A stretch of DNA of 64,000 bases, taken from positions 16,392,501 to 16,456,500 of the forward strand of contig CM056559.1 of assembly GCA_029721515.1 (NCBI GenBank). The letters run 5' to 3'. A program made the translations under genes and the position numbers. The notes under the pieces are model-generated. The model ran no database searches. It had not been told where the DNA came from and saw nothing but the letters and a program-made list of their open reading frames with translations. Of the stretch, positions 54,407 to 64,000 are shown piece after piece. Each line of letters begins with the position of its first letter. Position 1 is the stretch's first letter. The stretch comes from Synanceia verrucosa. Lineage: Eukaryota; Chordata; Actinopteri; Perciformes; Synanceiidae.

Positions 54407-54794
54407 GTAGGAAGCCAACTTTTATCCATTTATTTTCTACCGCTTATCCTCACATTAAAATTTTCAATCAGATTAATCACTGGTTGTTGTGGATTAATTT
54501 TGATTGATCGTGATTAAATATCATTCATTTTTATTCTACTGTAAATTAATCATGTTTCATTTTGCATGAGCCAACAGAAAGAAGGGAATATAACCTTCAA
54601 CAGTCACTGCTGCTGTTCTATTAAACACCCTGTGCAATATAATTTATTTATTCTGCACATAGTGTAACATCTGGTGCAATACATTTGTACGTTTCCTGTT
54701 TATATATTCAGTATTTATCCGTGTTTTAATTGTCGCTCACGGACAGTGCCTTGTTGTGGACCAACCACTGAGGAGCATCAACTCGTTTGTTATG
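54407..54794. other. Unclassified AT-rich DNA
   Basis: GATTAATTTTGATTGATCGTG near 54492 resembles ends of an abundant fish repeat with ATTAATCGCGATTAA motifs. No gene recognised. Confidence 0.4.
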
Positions 54795-55077
54795 CCTTGT
54801 TCACACTACACGACTGTCAGAGTCGTCAATTCGCCATGGTGTTCACACTGACTCTCTCCTCCCCTGTCAGAGTCTCGAGGTGTTCACACTACAGGACTAG
54901 TCAGCGACGTGAGTGTTCACACTACACGACTCAGCAGGATCAGCAGGTGTGGCCGACTGTCCTACCTGGTTTCCAACAACGTTTTGTATCAAAGTCACGC
55001 GAGAAGTGGAAACAGGAACAGGAAATGCTCGAACGCAAAGCCCAAGCCTTTCATTTAACAAATCGACGCGGAGCAGA

Positions 55078-58000
55078 ATGCTGCCCTGCAGCTCGTTTGT
55101 GCGCTACTATGCCCTGAAAAAAGGAAAACAAAGAAGAAAAATATACGGATGGGGACACGCGGACAACACGGACTGTCTGTACTGCAGAGAGTTGGAGGTA
55201 AAGTAAACCGATATTTTTGCAATGGAAACAGCTGCTAGCTAGCTAGCTCTATTGTTGTTTGCAAAGTCCATGCTGATTGTGTCGACGTACTCTTATAAAA
55301 ACAATATTTCTCTGCCCCCCGTACTTGCAGATACATGGATAGGTCTGGGTTCAGGGAGCTGCTGCGGATGACCTCTGAGGAGTCCGACTTCTTGCTCGGT
55401 CTGGTCAAGGACAGAGTGAGGAAGCAGCCTCAATGAGGAGAGGAGAGCCATTTCCCCGAGAGAGCCTTCATCTTTCACCCTGCGGTTTTTGGCCACTGGT
55501 GAGTCATCTTTTAACTTTATCACAGGTATTTCGCAGTTGAATTTAGACGTGTCTAATACTTTCTGACAATTTTTTTTCTCATCTAGGTGAAACATTGAGG
55601 TCCCTTAGGTTCCAGCACATGATTGGAACAAGCACCATCTCTCGAGTCATCATGGAGACCTGTGTTGCTGTGTACCAGACTATGAAGAGAGACTTCTAGA
55701 AGATAAGGCTGGACTCCAGTGGTGGACTGTAATATAATTAAAGTAATGTCATCTTTACTATACCACATGGTGAAAGTAACTATGCGTTCAACCTGTGTGT
55801 AATTGCTATCAGTGTTTTTCATAATTTTCAGTACCCTTTGTGCCGTAATAAGCTCCCCCCTACCTTTTGTATTGTACTGTATTTTATATTTGTATTTTGT
55901 TCTATATTTTACATTGTACAAAGTAGCACTGAATGAAAATGCAGAAAAGTACAGTACAGCTACCCCAATTTTGCACACAAGTGCAGCACAGAAACCCAGT
56001 AGGCTTTGCAGTTTGGCTAAAATCTTTTTTTACAGTATTTCCTTCCTTTGGTACTGCTATTTGTATGGAGGACCAAACCTGACAAAAGTATAAATAAATA
56101 AATACAGAAATAAATAATAAAATGTGTGAATAAATAAATAAACAAATAATTATTAATAATATAGTATAAATAAATTTTATTTATACATTTATTTATTTCC
56201 ACATTTCTGCATCCGTATGCTAATGAGGTAGGAGGGACAAACGTCAGCCTGATTCAGGATTGGTCAACCGAGCAATCCAGTCAGATCTATAGGGATGGCG
56301 AGATGTTCTCATTGTTTTTCATTGATTTTTGCAACTCCACTTTTACTTATAGCAGTAAGGACTTAATTTACCTTGGGCTAAGGTACAATTTGTCTATAAT
56401 AACTGACTTAAACCACCAAAACAACATACCGGAGGACATCTCGAGACCACCAGGATTTCCGTAGATGGTTAGCCCACCCAGCAGGCGGCGGAGGGAAAGG
56501 AAGCAGAGGCGAGGATGCCGGTCGAGCCCAGCTGCTTACTCAGCTATGGAAACACCTGCACAGACCACTGCTCCCACATTATCAGGGATCAGAGTGTGAA
56601 GCTATGTTTCTGTAATGAAAATAACGCTGCAGTTCTGTACAAAGCTGTTAGCGGCGAGCTGTAGCTCTAATTTTGTGGGTGATGGATCTGACGCTGCTCA
56701 GGAAGATGATCGATAGCTGTGGTCTGTGCGGTTGTTAGCTGAGCAAGCAGCTGGGCCCGAACGGCATCCTCGCCTCTGCTTCCTTTCCCTCCACCACCTC
56801 TGTCACTTGCTGGGTGGGCTGACCATCCACAGAGATCCTGGTGGTCTCGATGTTCTCCGGTATGTTGTTTTGGTGGTGAAAGTCAGTTGTTATGGAAAAT
56901 AAAGGTAAATTAAGTCCTGACTGCTATAAGTAAAAGTGGCTTTGGAAAAATCAATGAAAAACAATGAGACGTGTAATATCTAGCCATCCCTATAGATCTG
57001 ACTGATCGCTCAGTTGACCAATCCTGAATGTGACTGACGTTTGTCCCTCCTACCACATTAGCATACGGACACAGAAATGAGGAAATAAATGTGTCAATAA
57101 ATACATGAATATATAAGTAGAATTAAATGTGGAAATATTTTTTTTTATTTATTTATTCACACATTTATTTATGTATTTATTTATTTATGTAATTATTTTC
57201 ACATTATTTATTTATTTATTTATACTTTTGTCAAGTTTGGTCCTCCATATATTTGTACTTTAGCCATTTAATACTTGGTCATATGAGTAGTAACAGTCTT
57301 TGATCAGGAATTCATATACACCACAGACGTTTTTAATTTTCCCTCTGTGGCAAAGATAAAATTCTGTGTACCATATGGAGTTCTAACTCTTAACTCTCTT
57401 ATTTTCTCCAGGCACAAACAACAGAGGCAGAATGGCAGATAATAGCTCGGGAATTCGAAGAGAAATGGCAGTTCCCATATTGCCTCGGTGCCCTTGATGG
57501 GAAGCACATCCACATTCAACCTCCAGTGAAAAGTGGGAACGTCCACCACAACTACAAGGGCAGGTCCTCCATGGTGATGATAGCATTTGTGGACGCCAGT
57601 TAAAGGTTCATATATGCCAGCGTGGGAGCACAGGGATGTGTCTCAGATGCCGGACTGTTGGCAAACTCTGACCTGCGTCGAGCAATGGATGAGGGTATTC
57701 TGAACTTTACACCACCTGAGCCTTTGCCAAATTCCAGCATTGTGATGCCGTACATGTTTGTGGGGGAGGAGGCCCATCCACTAAGGCCTGACCTCATGAA
57801 GCCCTACCCATTCAGGCAGATGGATCATGGGCAGAGAGTGCTCAACTACCGTCTGTAGAGCACGGAGAGAGGTAGGAAACACATTTGGCATTCTTGCCAA
57901 TAGGTTAAGAGTCTTCCGTTCCACCATTTGTTTGGAGCCACGCAATATGGTTAAAATAACCATGGCCTCCCTCTGCATACACAACTTTCTCCGTTAGTGC

Positions 58001-58142
58001 CGGTCAGAGGCATACACACCTCCAGCCTTTGCAGACTGGGAGAGTGCCAGCCACCTCATGGTTGATGGAGCCTGGTGTCAGAATGGGATGGGCTTTCCAG
58101 CCAGTGAACCATCGAAGGGAACACAACTCAACACTGACTGAC
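55078..58142 (+). pseudogene. Harbinger (HARBI1-like) transposase pseudogene
   Basis: Exon-like pieces: 55078-55197 (MLPCSSFVRYYALKKGKQRR...), 55331-55498 (FRELLRMTSEESDFLLGLV, frameshifted, ending FLATG), 55587-55699 (GETLRSLRFQHMIGTSTISR, the helix-turn-helix, ending in a stop) and 57412 onward (CLGALDGKHIHIQPPVKSGN, the DDE nuclease). Donors and acceptors flank them (GTGAGT, TCTAG, TTTTCTCCAG). There is an in-frame stop after FVDAS at about 57601. The second catalytic Asp region reads VGEEAHPLRPDL where VxDEAFPL is usual, and the third acidic site reads REVGNTFGI where VVENAFGI is usual. So two of three catalytic residues appear lost. Confidence 0.85.
56064..57249. mobile_element. Foldback element, 1.2 kb
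   Basis: Two arms of about 500 bp (56064-56570 and 56715-57249) are reverse complements over nearly their whole length around a loop of about 140 bp. Ends TATGGAGGACCAAACCTGAC and TTTGGTCCTCCATA; subterminal AAATAAATAAAT / ATTTATTTATTT runs. TATTTG flanks both sides (56058-56063, 57250-57255), a 6-bp candidate duplication. The arms differ by scattered substitutions, so the fold is old. The superfamily is not clear to me. Confidence 0.85.
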
Positions 58143-58245
58143 CTTCTGCGGGAATATTTTGTCTCCCCTGCTGGTAGTGTGGCCTGGCAGGAGGCCCACA
58201 TTTAGTCACTGTTTCTACCTCAATAAAGATGTCTTCACACATCGT

Positions 58246-61200
58246 GGTTCTGTTTTGTCTTCACTAAAAGATCAGAGGCAACTTTATTGTCAAATATACT
58301 ATATATGCATGATATACCGCACAGATGAAATTACAGTCCTCTCCAACTCACGGTGCAAACAAGCAATAAAATACACTAAAATAAAATATAATATAATACA
58401 CTTAAGGTGCAAGTAACATAAAATACCACAATAAATTCAACTCAGTACTAACAGTAACAGAAATAGTGCAAAAAGAGATGGGTAGGTGGTTAAATGGATA
58501 ATGTCCATAGTGGTAAGTGGAATGTGTAGACCCTGAGTTCAGAGTGAGAGTGAGTGTGATGGGTGGCAGACGTCAGATGCTGAGGGGGAGTGGAGGTTGG
58601 GTAGGGTCGCAGTCTGTGGTAGGGGGCAGAGCAGGGAGGGACTTGAGTCTCCTGACAGCTTGTGGAAAGAAACTGTCCTTAAGCCCGTTTGTCTTGGCCC
58701 GGCGTCTACGTAGTCTTCTCCCCGACAGCAGTAGGCTGAAGAGGCTTTTGGGTGGGTGGGTGGGGTCACCCGCAATTCTTATGGCTTTATGGGTGAGGCA
58801 GGTGTGGTAAATGTCCAGAAGGGGAGGAAGGGAGACACCAATGACCCTCTCAGCTGCTCTCTCGATGCGCTGCAGAGTCTTACGGCAGGACGCGGTGCAG
58901 GCGCCGTACCCCACGGTGATGCAGCTGGTAAGGATGCTCTCGACGGTGCCTCTGTAGAATATATGCATGATGGGGGACGGGGGCTCCTGCTCTTCTTAGT
59001 TTACCGTGGAAGTACAGGCACTGGTGGGCTTTTTTGGCCAGTGATGCAGACCAGGACAGGTCTTCGGAGATGTGCACACCCAGGAACTTGGTGCTGCTCC
59101 TGCTCTCCACTGTAGCACCGTCGATGGTCAGAGGAGCACATTGGGAGTGCACTCTCCTAAAGTCCACCACAACTTTTGTCTTCTCCACATTCAGGTGGAG
59201 ATTGTTGCCCTTGCACCACAAGGCCAGCCTGCTCACCTCGCTCCTGTAGAATGTCTCATCACCGTTGTTGATGGGACCGACCACAGTTGTGTCCTCCACA
59301 AACTTGATGAAGAGGTTGGAGCTGGAGGATGGTGTGCAGTCGTGGGTCAGCAGAGTGAAGAGGAGGGGGTTCAGCACACGTCCTTGAGGGGCACCTGTGT
59401 TCATCATGATGGTGCTGGAGGTGTTGCTGCCGACCCAAACTGCCTGTGGTCTCCCTGTCAGGAAGTCCAGCAGCCAGTTACACAGGGAGGTGCTGAGTCC
59501 CAGCTGGTCTACTTTGTGGATGAGCTGCTGGGGGATGATAGTGTTGAATGCTGAGCTGAAGTCGATGAACAGCATTCTGACGTGTGCAACTTTGGTTTCC
59601 AGATGGGTGAGGGCTGAGTGAAGGGCGGTGGAGATGGCGTTGTGGGCCGATAAGCAAACTGAAAGGGGTCCAGGGCCGAGGAGAGGGCAGACTTGATGTG
59701 CTGCATGACTAGCCGCTCGAAGCACATCATGAGGATGGGGGTGAGCGCGACCGGGTGGTAATCATTGTAGCAGGAGGGAGACGAGTCTTTTCTGCTGGGG
59801 TGTTGTTGTCTGCTTCAAATCGAGAGAAGAAGTCGTTCAGCTGATTCAGCAGAGAGGTGGAGCTGTCACAGGTCTGTGGAGGGGGCTTGTAGTCCCTGAT
59901 GATCTGAATCCCGTGCCACAGGCTCCTGGTGTCTCTGCTGTCAGTGAAGCGATCCTCCTGGAATGCTGTCTCTTGGCCAGTCTAATGCCATGTGACAGGC
60001 TGGCTCTGGCTGTCCTCAGGCCCACCTCTCCTCAGCTCTGAAGGTGGCGTTCTGAGCCCTCAGGAGCCTGCGGACTTCCCCGTCAGCCAAGGTTTCTGAT
60101 TGGCCCGGATGTAGACAGTTTTGGTGACATTGTCCATGCACTTCCTCATATAGGCAGTGACGGTCTCCATGTACTCCTGGAGATCTGTGGTGTTGTTGTG
60201 GGTGGCTTCCTGTCTGAATATACTCCAGTCTGTGGTGGCAAAGCAGTCCTGGAGTGCCACTGAAGACCTCCCAGGCCACACGCGTACCAGCTTTTTGGCT
60301 GGTTTGGTGACCTTAACCAGCGGCCTGTATGCTGGCATCAGCATGACAGTAGAGTGGTCTGAGGCTCCAAGGGGGGGGGGAGGGCTTTGCAGGCTCCTCT
60401 ATGTGAGGTGTAAACATTGTCTAGGATGTTGGTATCCCTTGTGGGGAAGTTAATATGTCCATGCAGTTTGGGAAACACACTCTTGGGATTAGCGTGGTTA
60501 AAATCCCCAGCCAGGATGAGGAAGGCATTAGGGTGGGCTGTCTGCTGCTCACTGATATACTGATAGAGATTGTTCAGTGCCTTACTCCGGTTGTTGTTGG
60601 AGCCAGGTGGGATGTATATTGCAACCAGCAATATAGAATTTTAATTTTCTGGGCAGGTAGAATGGCTGGCACTTGATAATCATAAACTCGACCAGTGATG
60701 AGCTGTGTTTACCTACCACAATGGCATCACGGCACCAGGCATCATTTATGTAAACACACAGTCCTCCACTGCGAGTCTTCCCCCCCCCCCCTCGACGAGC
60801 ACTCTGTCTGCCCAGTAGCATGTTAGCCGGGCTAGCTGAATGACACAGTCTGAGACGCTGTTGTTGAGCTATGTTTCCACAAAAACAAAAACACAGCACT
60901 CACTCACAGACTTAGAGGATGTCCAAAGAAGGCGGCTGTAATCCAGTTTATTGTCCAGCGAGCAAACATTGGCTAGTGTGATGGAGGGGATAGCTGGGCG
61001 ATGAGGTCTAGCCGCTACCCTAGCACTGATACTTTGCTTTCCACGCTTCTGCTAACCGCATATTCCGCCTGTGGCGCCTCCACTGTGGGCTGGTAGCAGG
61101 AGTGGGGGCCGGTGATCGAGCAGGCCGCCGGAGTAGACCACAGTCGCGTAGCTTCTCTGTAATCGCCGGGTTAATGTCTGTAAAAGTGGTTCTGCAGATG

Positions 61201-61390
61201 GCGAGCAGAAACTCACGGGTATAGGTGCGCCTCGGGTTTAACGGACTCGATGGTAACGGACAAATGCACGTCGGTGCACAACACACAAAACATAAAAACG
61301 CCGATCTGCCGGGAGAGAGAGGGGCCGCAGCATGAGTATGTGTCGCCATTTTGAGTACGCGCCGCCATTTTCAGTTTTAAAACAGTCAAG
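58246..61390 (-). mobile_element. CR1/L2-superclade LINE, minus strand, degenerate
   Basis: Nearly complete. The 5' region with ATGGCGGCGCG and an ORF1-like or leader part lies at 61020-61390, endonuclease at 60338-60900, linker at 59730-60340, reverse transcriptase at 58880-59725, and C-terminus at 58573-58970. The 3' end carries the TTTGACAATAAAGTTGC signature at about 58280. It differs clearly from the plus-strand LINE at 3305-6790, so it is a separate family of the same superclade. Confidence 0.85.
58573..60899 (-). pseudogene. LINE ORF2, broken
   Basis: Endonuclease part: GGLCVYINDAWCRDAIVVGK and, in another frame, LILAGDFNHANPKSVFPKLH. Linker: ANQKPWLTGK. Reverse transcriptase: MLFIDFSSAFNTIIPQQLIH, NTGAPQGRVLNPLLFTLLTH and FVEDTTVVG; the catalytic box is usually FADD, so the first catalytic Asp of that pair is now Glu. 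C-terminal YRGTVESILTSCITVGYGAC and GDPTHPPKSLFSLLLSGRR follow after a frameshift near 58970. Several frame changes make it inactive. Confidence 0.9.
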
Positions 61391-61844
61391 TAAAAATAAT
61401 TATGAGGGACACAGGTATGACATGGTAGCATAGCAGTAAAATTACCTTAATTATGTGTAGCTGCTGTAGCTGTGTTTAACTCCTCTGTATGCGCTCACCA
61501 GTGCAGCAATACAATCCGCCAACAGCTCTTCCATACATTTCTAAGCTTTTACATTTTTAGTTTTGCAGGACAGTTTAAAAAAATGAAATAACTGGGCATA
61601 AAAATTGTATATATACTCTTTTAGTGTGGAAACAATTTGCCTCCTCTGACCTGGTGTTAAAATTAATATGTAATATTTATGGTTTATGAATTATAAAGCC
61701 ATAAGTGTACTGGAAAAAATTAAACACATGGTTTTGATAACATGTTCCTGATTATTATGGAGCACATTAACAGATAATAAATTAATCACACATAGATTTC
61801 ATAACATGCTCTATAAATAAAGTAATTAAGAAGAAGAATTCCTT
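61391..61844. other. No recognised feature
   Basis: AT-rich DNA upstream of the minus-strand LINE. No coding or repeat signal I can name. Confidence 0.45.
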
Positions 61845-61943
61845 TATTAATCCCTCAATGAGGGAAATTAATTATTAGCACTGAACAGCCCCCCCCCACG
61901 ACCCTATGAGGATAAGCGGTAGAAAATGGATGGATGGATGGAT
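61833..61943. repeat. Two repeat 3'-end scraps
   Basis: CCTTTATTAATCCCTCAATG resembles the complement of a common LINE 3' end. It is followed by GACCCTATGAGGATAAGCGG with GGATGGATGG, the tail of the window's SINE family in plus orientation. Confidence 0.65.
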
Positions 61944-61960
61944 AAAAAAAACCCACTAAA

Positions 61961-62296
61961 CTATGTACAATCAAGTTCAATGCAACGCATCAGTCTAGTT
62001 TGATGCAGGGCTAAACATGAGATGCATACACTGTCAGACGGCGTCAACTGGATCACAGCTATGCATTCTCTGCTAGAAACTTGGCACCGGTGTACAGGGT
62101 GGTGGCGGCAAAAGATTTTGGTGTGGAGTGAAGATGGCGGTGGATGGAGCTCGGCATCATGGGCATCGTAGATCTGTATCAGGATGCTGCGTTTCAGTCT
62201 TGTCAGACTGGATGGATTACAGATCTGTCTCAGTTCTGCAACAACCTGATTACCAAATGTGGTGAACTGGTTTGCAGGTTCAACCCTTACGGCCAT
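61961..62296 (-). CDS. Hypothetical protein fragment, possibly transposon accessory
   Basis: A 111-codon open frame from an ATG, beginning MAVRVEPANQFTTFGNQVVA and continuing ELRQICNPSSLTRLKRSILI. The pattern FGNQVVAELRQI...RLKRSIL loosely resembles BESS-type C-terminal motifs of the MADF/Myb-like proteins that accompany Harbinger elements. About the first 75 residues look protein-like; the rest does not. No splice sites or promoter noted. Treat as a candidate only. Confidence 0.3.
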   Translation of the reverse strand: MAVRVEPANQFTTFGNQVVAELRQICNPSSLTRLKRSILIQIYDAHDAELHPPPSSLHTKIFCRHHPVHRCQVSSRECIAVIQLTPSDSVCISCLALHQTRLMRCIELDCT

Positions 62297-62799
62297 CTGC
62301 TTTAAAAGACGAGCTTCTGCAACTCAATCTCAGTTTCTGTGGGCTGTCCCTTTCATTTCCCTCCCCCTTTGTTGTTGTTGTTGTTGCTGCTGCTCTGCCA
62401 CTGCTCCCTTTCATTTCCGCATTCCACAGCAACTCCCATGTCCACTATCATTGGGTGTAACTTGTGGGATAAAGAAAATGTCGCTGACATTTTTTGTGTA
62501 TTTCACTGTCAATATGTTTGACAATATTAATGACTATATGGACATATTGCCTTCCAAACACCAGAACAAAGCCTCTTGTGCTATCTTTGAAGATGGATTT
62601 CATCTGTTTCAGTGATCACTGTAAACGCGCAATCATTTGCTCATTACAAAACAACAAGCGGGTCATTTTGACCGGGAATTAGAGAGAGGTGGCTGACTAG
62701 ATCACAGAGCTTTTCATTGCAAACCTTGTAAATATGGACACAGAGCACAACACAGCCCTCCAGGATGTTTGTGAGCTCCATCATGTACATGTACATGTA
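62297..62799. other. No recognised gene; CTG/GTT-rich run
   Basis: TTGTTGTTGTTGTTGTTGCTGCTGCT at about 62371-62396 is a simple triplet run. CTGCTCTGCCACTGCTCCCT here loosely resembles GCTGCTGCCGCTTCTC and CTGCTGCTCCTTTC near 63840-63880, perhaps a repeat flanking the Tc1-like element. TACATGTACATGTACA precedes the element. Confidence 0.45.
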
Positions 62800-63803
62800 C
62801 ACTATATACCAAAAGTATTCACTCACCTGCATTGACTCGCATGTGAACTTAAGTGACATTCCATTTCTAATCAATAGTGTTGTCGGGTTGAGGTCAGGAC
62901 TCTGTGCAGGCCAGTCAAGTTCATCCACACCAGACTCTGTCTCTGTCATCCATGTCTTTATGGACCTTGCTTTGTGCACTGGTGCACAGTCATGTTGGAA
63001 GGTGGTCTGTCCGACTATTCCACAAAGTTGGGAGCATGGAATTGTCCAAAATGTCTTGGTATGCTGAATCATTCAGAGTTCCTTTCACTGGAACTAGGGG
63101 GCCAAGCCCAGCTGCTGAAAAACAACCCCACACCATAATCCCCCCTCCACCAAACTTTACACTTGGCATAATGCAGTCCGACAAGTATCGTTCTCTTGGC
63201 AACCGCCAAACCCAGAAGCATGATTCGTCACTCCAGAGAATGCGTCTCCACTGCTCTAGAGTCCAGTGGCGGCGTGCTTTACACCACTGCATCCAACGCT
63301 TTGCATTGCACTTGGTGATGTATGGCTTGGATGCAGCTGCTCGGCCATGGAAACCCATTCCATGAAGCTCTCTGTGCACTGTTCTTGAGAAGTTTGGAGG
63401 TCTATAGCGAATGACTCTGCAGAAAGTTGGCGACTTCTTTGCACTATGCACCTCAGCATCCGCTGACCCCGCTCCGTCAGTTTATGTGGCCTACCACTTT
63501 GTGGCTGAGTTGCTGTCGTTCCTAAACACTTCCACGTTCTTATAATACAGCTGACAGTTGACTGTGGAATATTCAGGAGCGAGGAAATTTCACGACTGGA
63601 TTTGTTGCACAGGTGGCATCCTATCACAGTTCCACGCTGGAATTCACTGAGCTTCTGAGAGCGACCCATTCTTTCACAAATGTTTGTAAAAGCAGTCTGC
63701 ATGCCCAGGTGCTTGATTTTATACACCTAAGGCCATGGAAGTGATTGAAACACCTGATTCTGATTATTTTGATGGGTGAGCGAATACTTTTGGCAATATA
63801 GTG
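62800..63803 (-). mobile_element. Tc1-like transposon, internally deleted
   Basis: Ends CACTATATACCAAAAGTATT and TACTTTTGGCAATATAGTG, inverted repeats of a common fish Tc1-like family, flanked by TA (62798-62799, 63804-63805). Length 1004 bp, shorter than the usual 1.2-1.6 kb, owing to loss of the transposase C-terminus. Not related closely to copies A and B. Confidence 0.92.
62850..63680 (-). pseudogene. Tc1-like transposase, frameshifted and truncated
   Basis: N-terminus MGRSQKLSEFQRGTVIGCHL with helix-turn-helix SREISSLLNIPQSTVSCIIR and the basic GRPHKLT motif. Then, in a second frame, WKARRHW-like sequence, LWSDESCFWVW (first catalytic Asp) and KFGGGGIMVWGCFSAAGLGP. In a third frame, FQHDCAPVHKARSIKTWM (second Asp) and LDWPAQSPDLNP. 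The sequence jumps right after DLNP to the terminal repeat, so the catalytic Glu of the NPIE motif and the C-terminus are deleted. Confidence 0.92.
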
Positions 63804-63805
63804 TA

Positions 63806-64000
63806 GTAAAAGAACAAAAAGAGAAAAGTTGTTAATGTTGCTGCTGCCGCTTCTCTTCTACAGCTGCTGCTCCTTTCAACCATGTCTGCTCTCATTGGCT
63901 GCAGGTCTTTTTTACGTCAGCACGGCTCGACTGGATATTTAGCAGGCTAGATATTCGTTTTTCATTGCCGACAAACAGTCAAGACGCCGGCAAGCCTATG
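63806..64000. other. No recognised feature
   Basis: Window end. Contains a CTGCTGCTCC-type run and a CTCATTGGCTGCAG (reverse CCAAT-type) motif, but no supported gene start. Confidence 0.4.

Larger units (their letters stand above)
54795..58245 (+). mobile_element. PIF/Harbinger transposon, inactive
   Basis: The left end is TTGTTCACACTACACGACTG-like, repeated internally as GTTCACACTACACGACTC and GTTCACACTACAGGAC within the first 130 bases. A related end occurs at 28547. A split, decayed HARBI1-type transposase follows. The right end is not found: a CAATAAAG poly-A signal lies near 58221, and a minus-strand LINE starts close by. A 1.2 kb foldback element lies within the transposase intron. Confidence 0.75.

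Noticed and set aside
59034..59621. Plus-strand frames over the minus-strand LINE
   Set aside because: They are antisense shadows of the reverse transcriptase coding region.

Overview
The window is vertebrate nuclear DNA, almost certainly from a teleost fish. It is AT-rich, has spliced coding exons, and is dominated by fish-type transposons: Tc1-like, hAT, PIF/Harbinger, CR1/L2-type LINEs and tRNA-derived SINEs with GGATGGAT tails. There is no bacterial-style gene organisation. The only host gene I can identify with confidence is the 5' half of golim4 (Golgi integral membrane protein 4, GPP130), on the minus strand. Exon 1, with the start codon, lies at 25427-25613. Exons 2-6 lie between 9357 and 8000, and exon 7 lies at 1371-1454. 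Together they give 228 residues in one reading frame; later exons fall beyond base 1.

Layout. 1-1.4 kb: TA microsatellite and a decayed L1-type LINE. 1.5-7.6 kb (golim4 intron 6): a CR1/L2-type LINE carrying a Helitron-like repeat and a Harbinger-type MITE, then a minisatellite. 8-9.4 kb: exons 6 to 2. 9.4-25.4 kb (intron 1): a deeply nested stack of transposons, including two interleaved long inverted repeats and an intact Tc1-like transposase gene. 25.4-28.1 kb: golim4 exon 1, and upstream of it a second, frameshifted copy of the same Tc1 element. 28.1-31.6 kb: small repeats and unrecognised DNA. 31.6-46.9 kb: a 7.6 kb segment present twice in tandem, nearly identical. Each unit holds a head-to-tail array of the Helitron-like repeat, a G-rich insert, a hAT MITE and a LINE C-terminal fragment. 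47-51.6 kb: a possible first exon and two nonautonomous hAT elements. 51.6-54.4 kb: an inverted Helitron-like copy and a hAT transposase remnant. 54.8-58.2 kb: a dead Harbinger transposon interrupted by a 1.2 kb foldback element. 58.2-61.4 kb: a minus-strand CR1/L2-type LINE. 62.8-63.8 kb: a deleted Tc1-like element.

Most insertions can be placed in order because target duplications or pre-insertion sites survive. Apart from golim4, the Tc1-like transposase at 23323-24351 is the only long, intact, recognisable protein gene. The most unusual architecture is the interleaved inverted repeat at 12.9-20.8 kb, the Helitron-like repeat family with a hairpin plus CTAG 3' end, and the 7.6 kb tandem duplication, which may be partly an assembly artefact.
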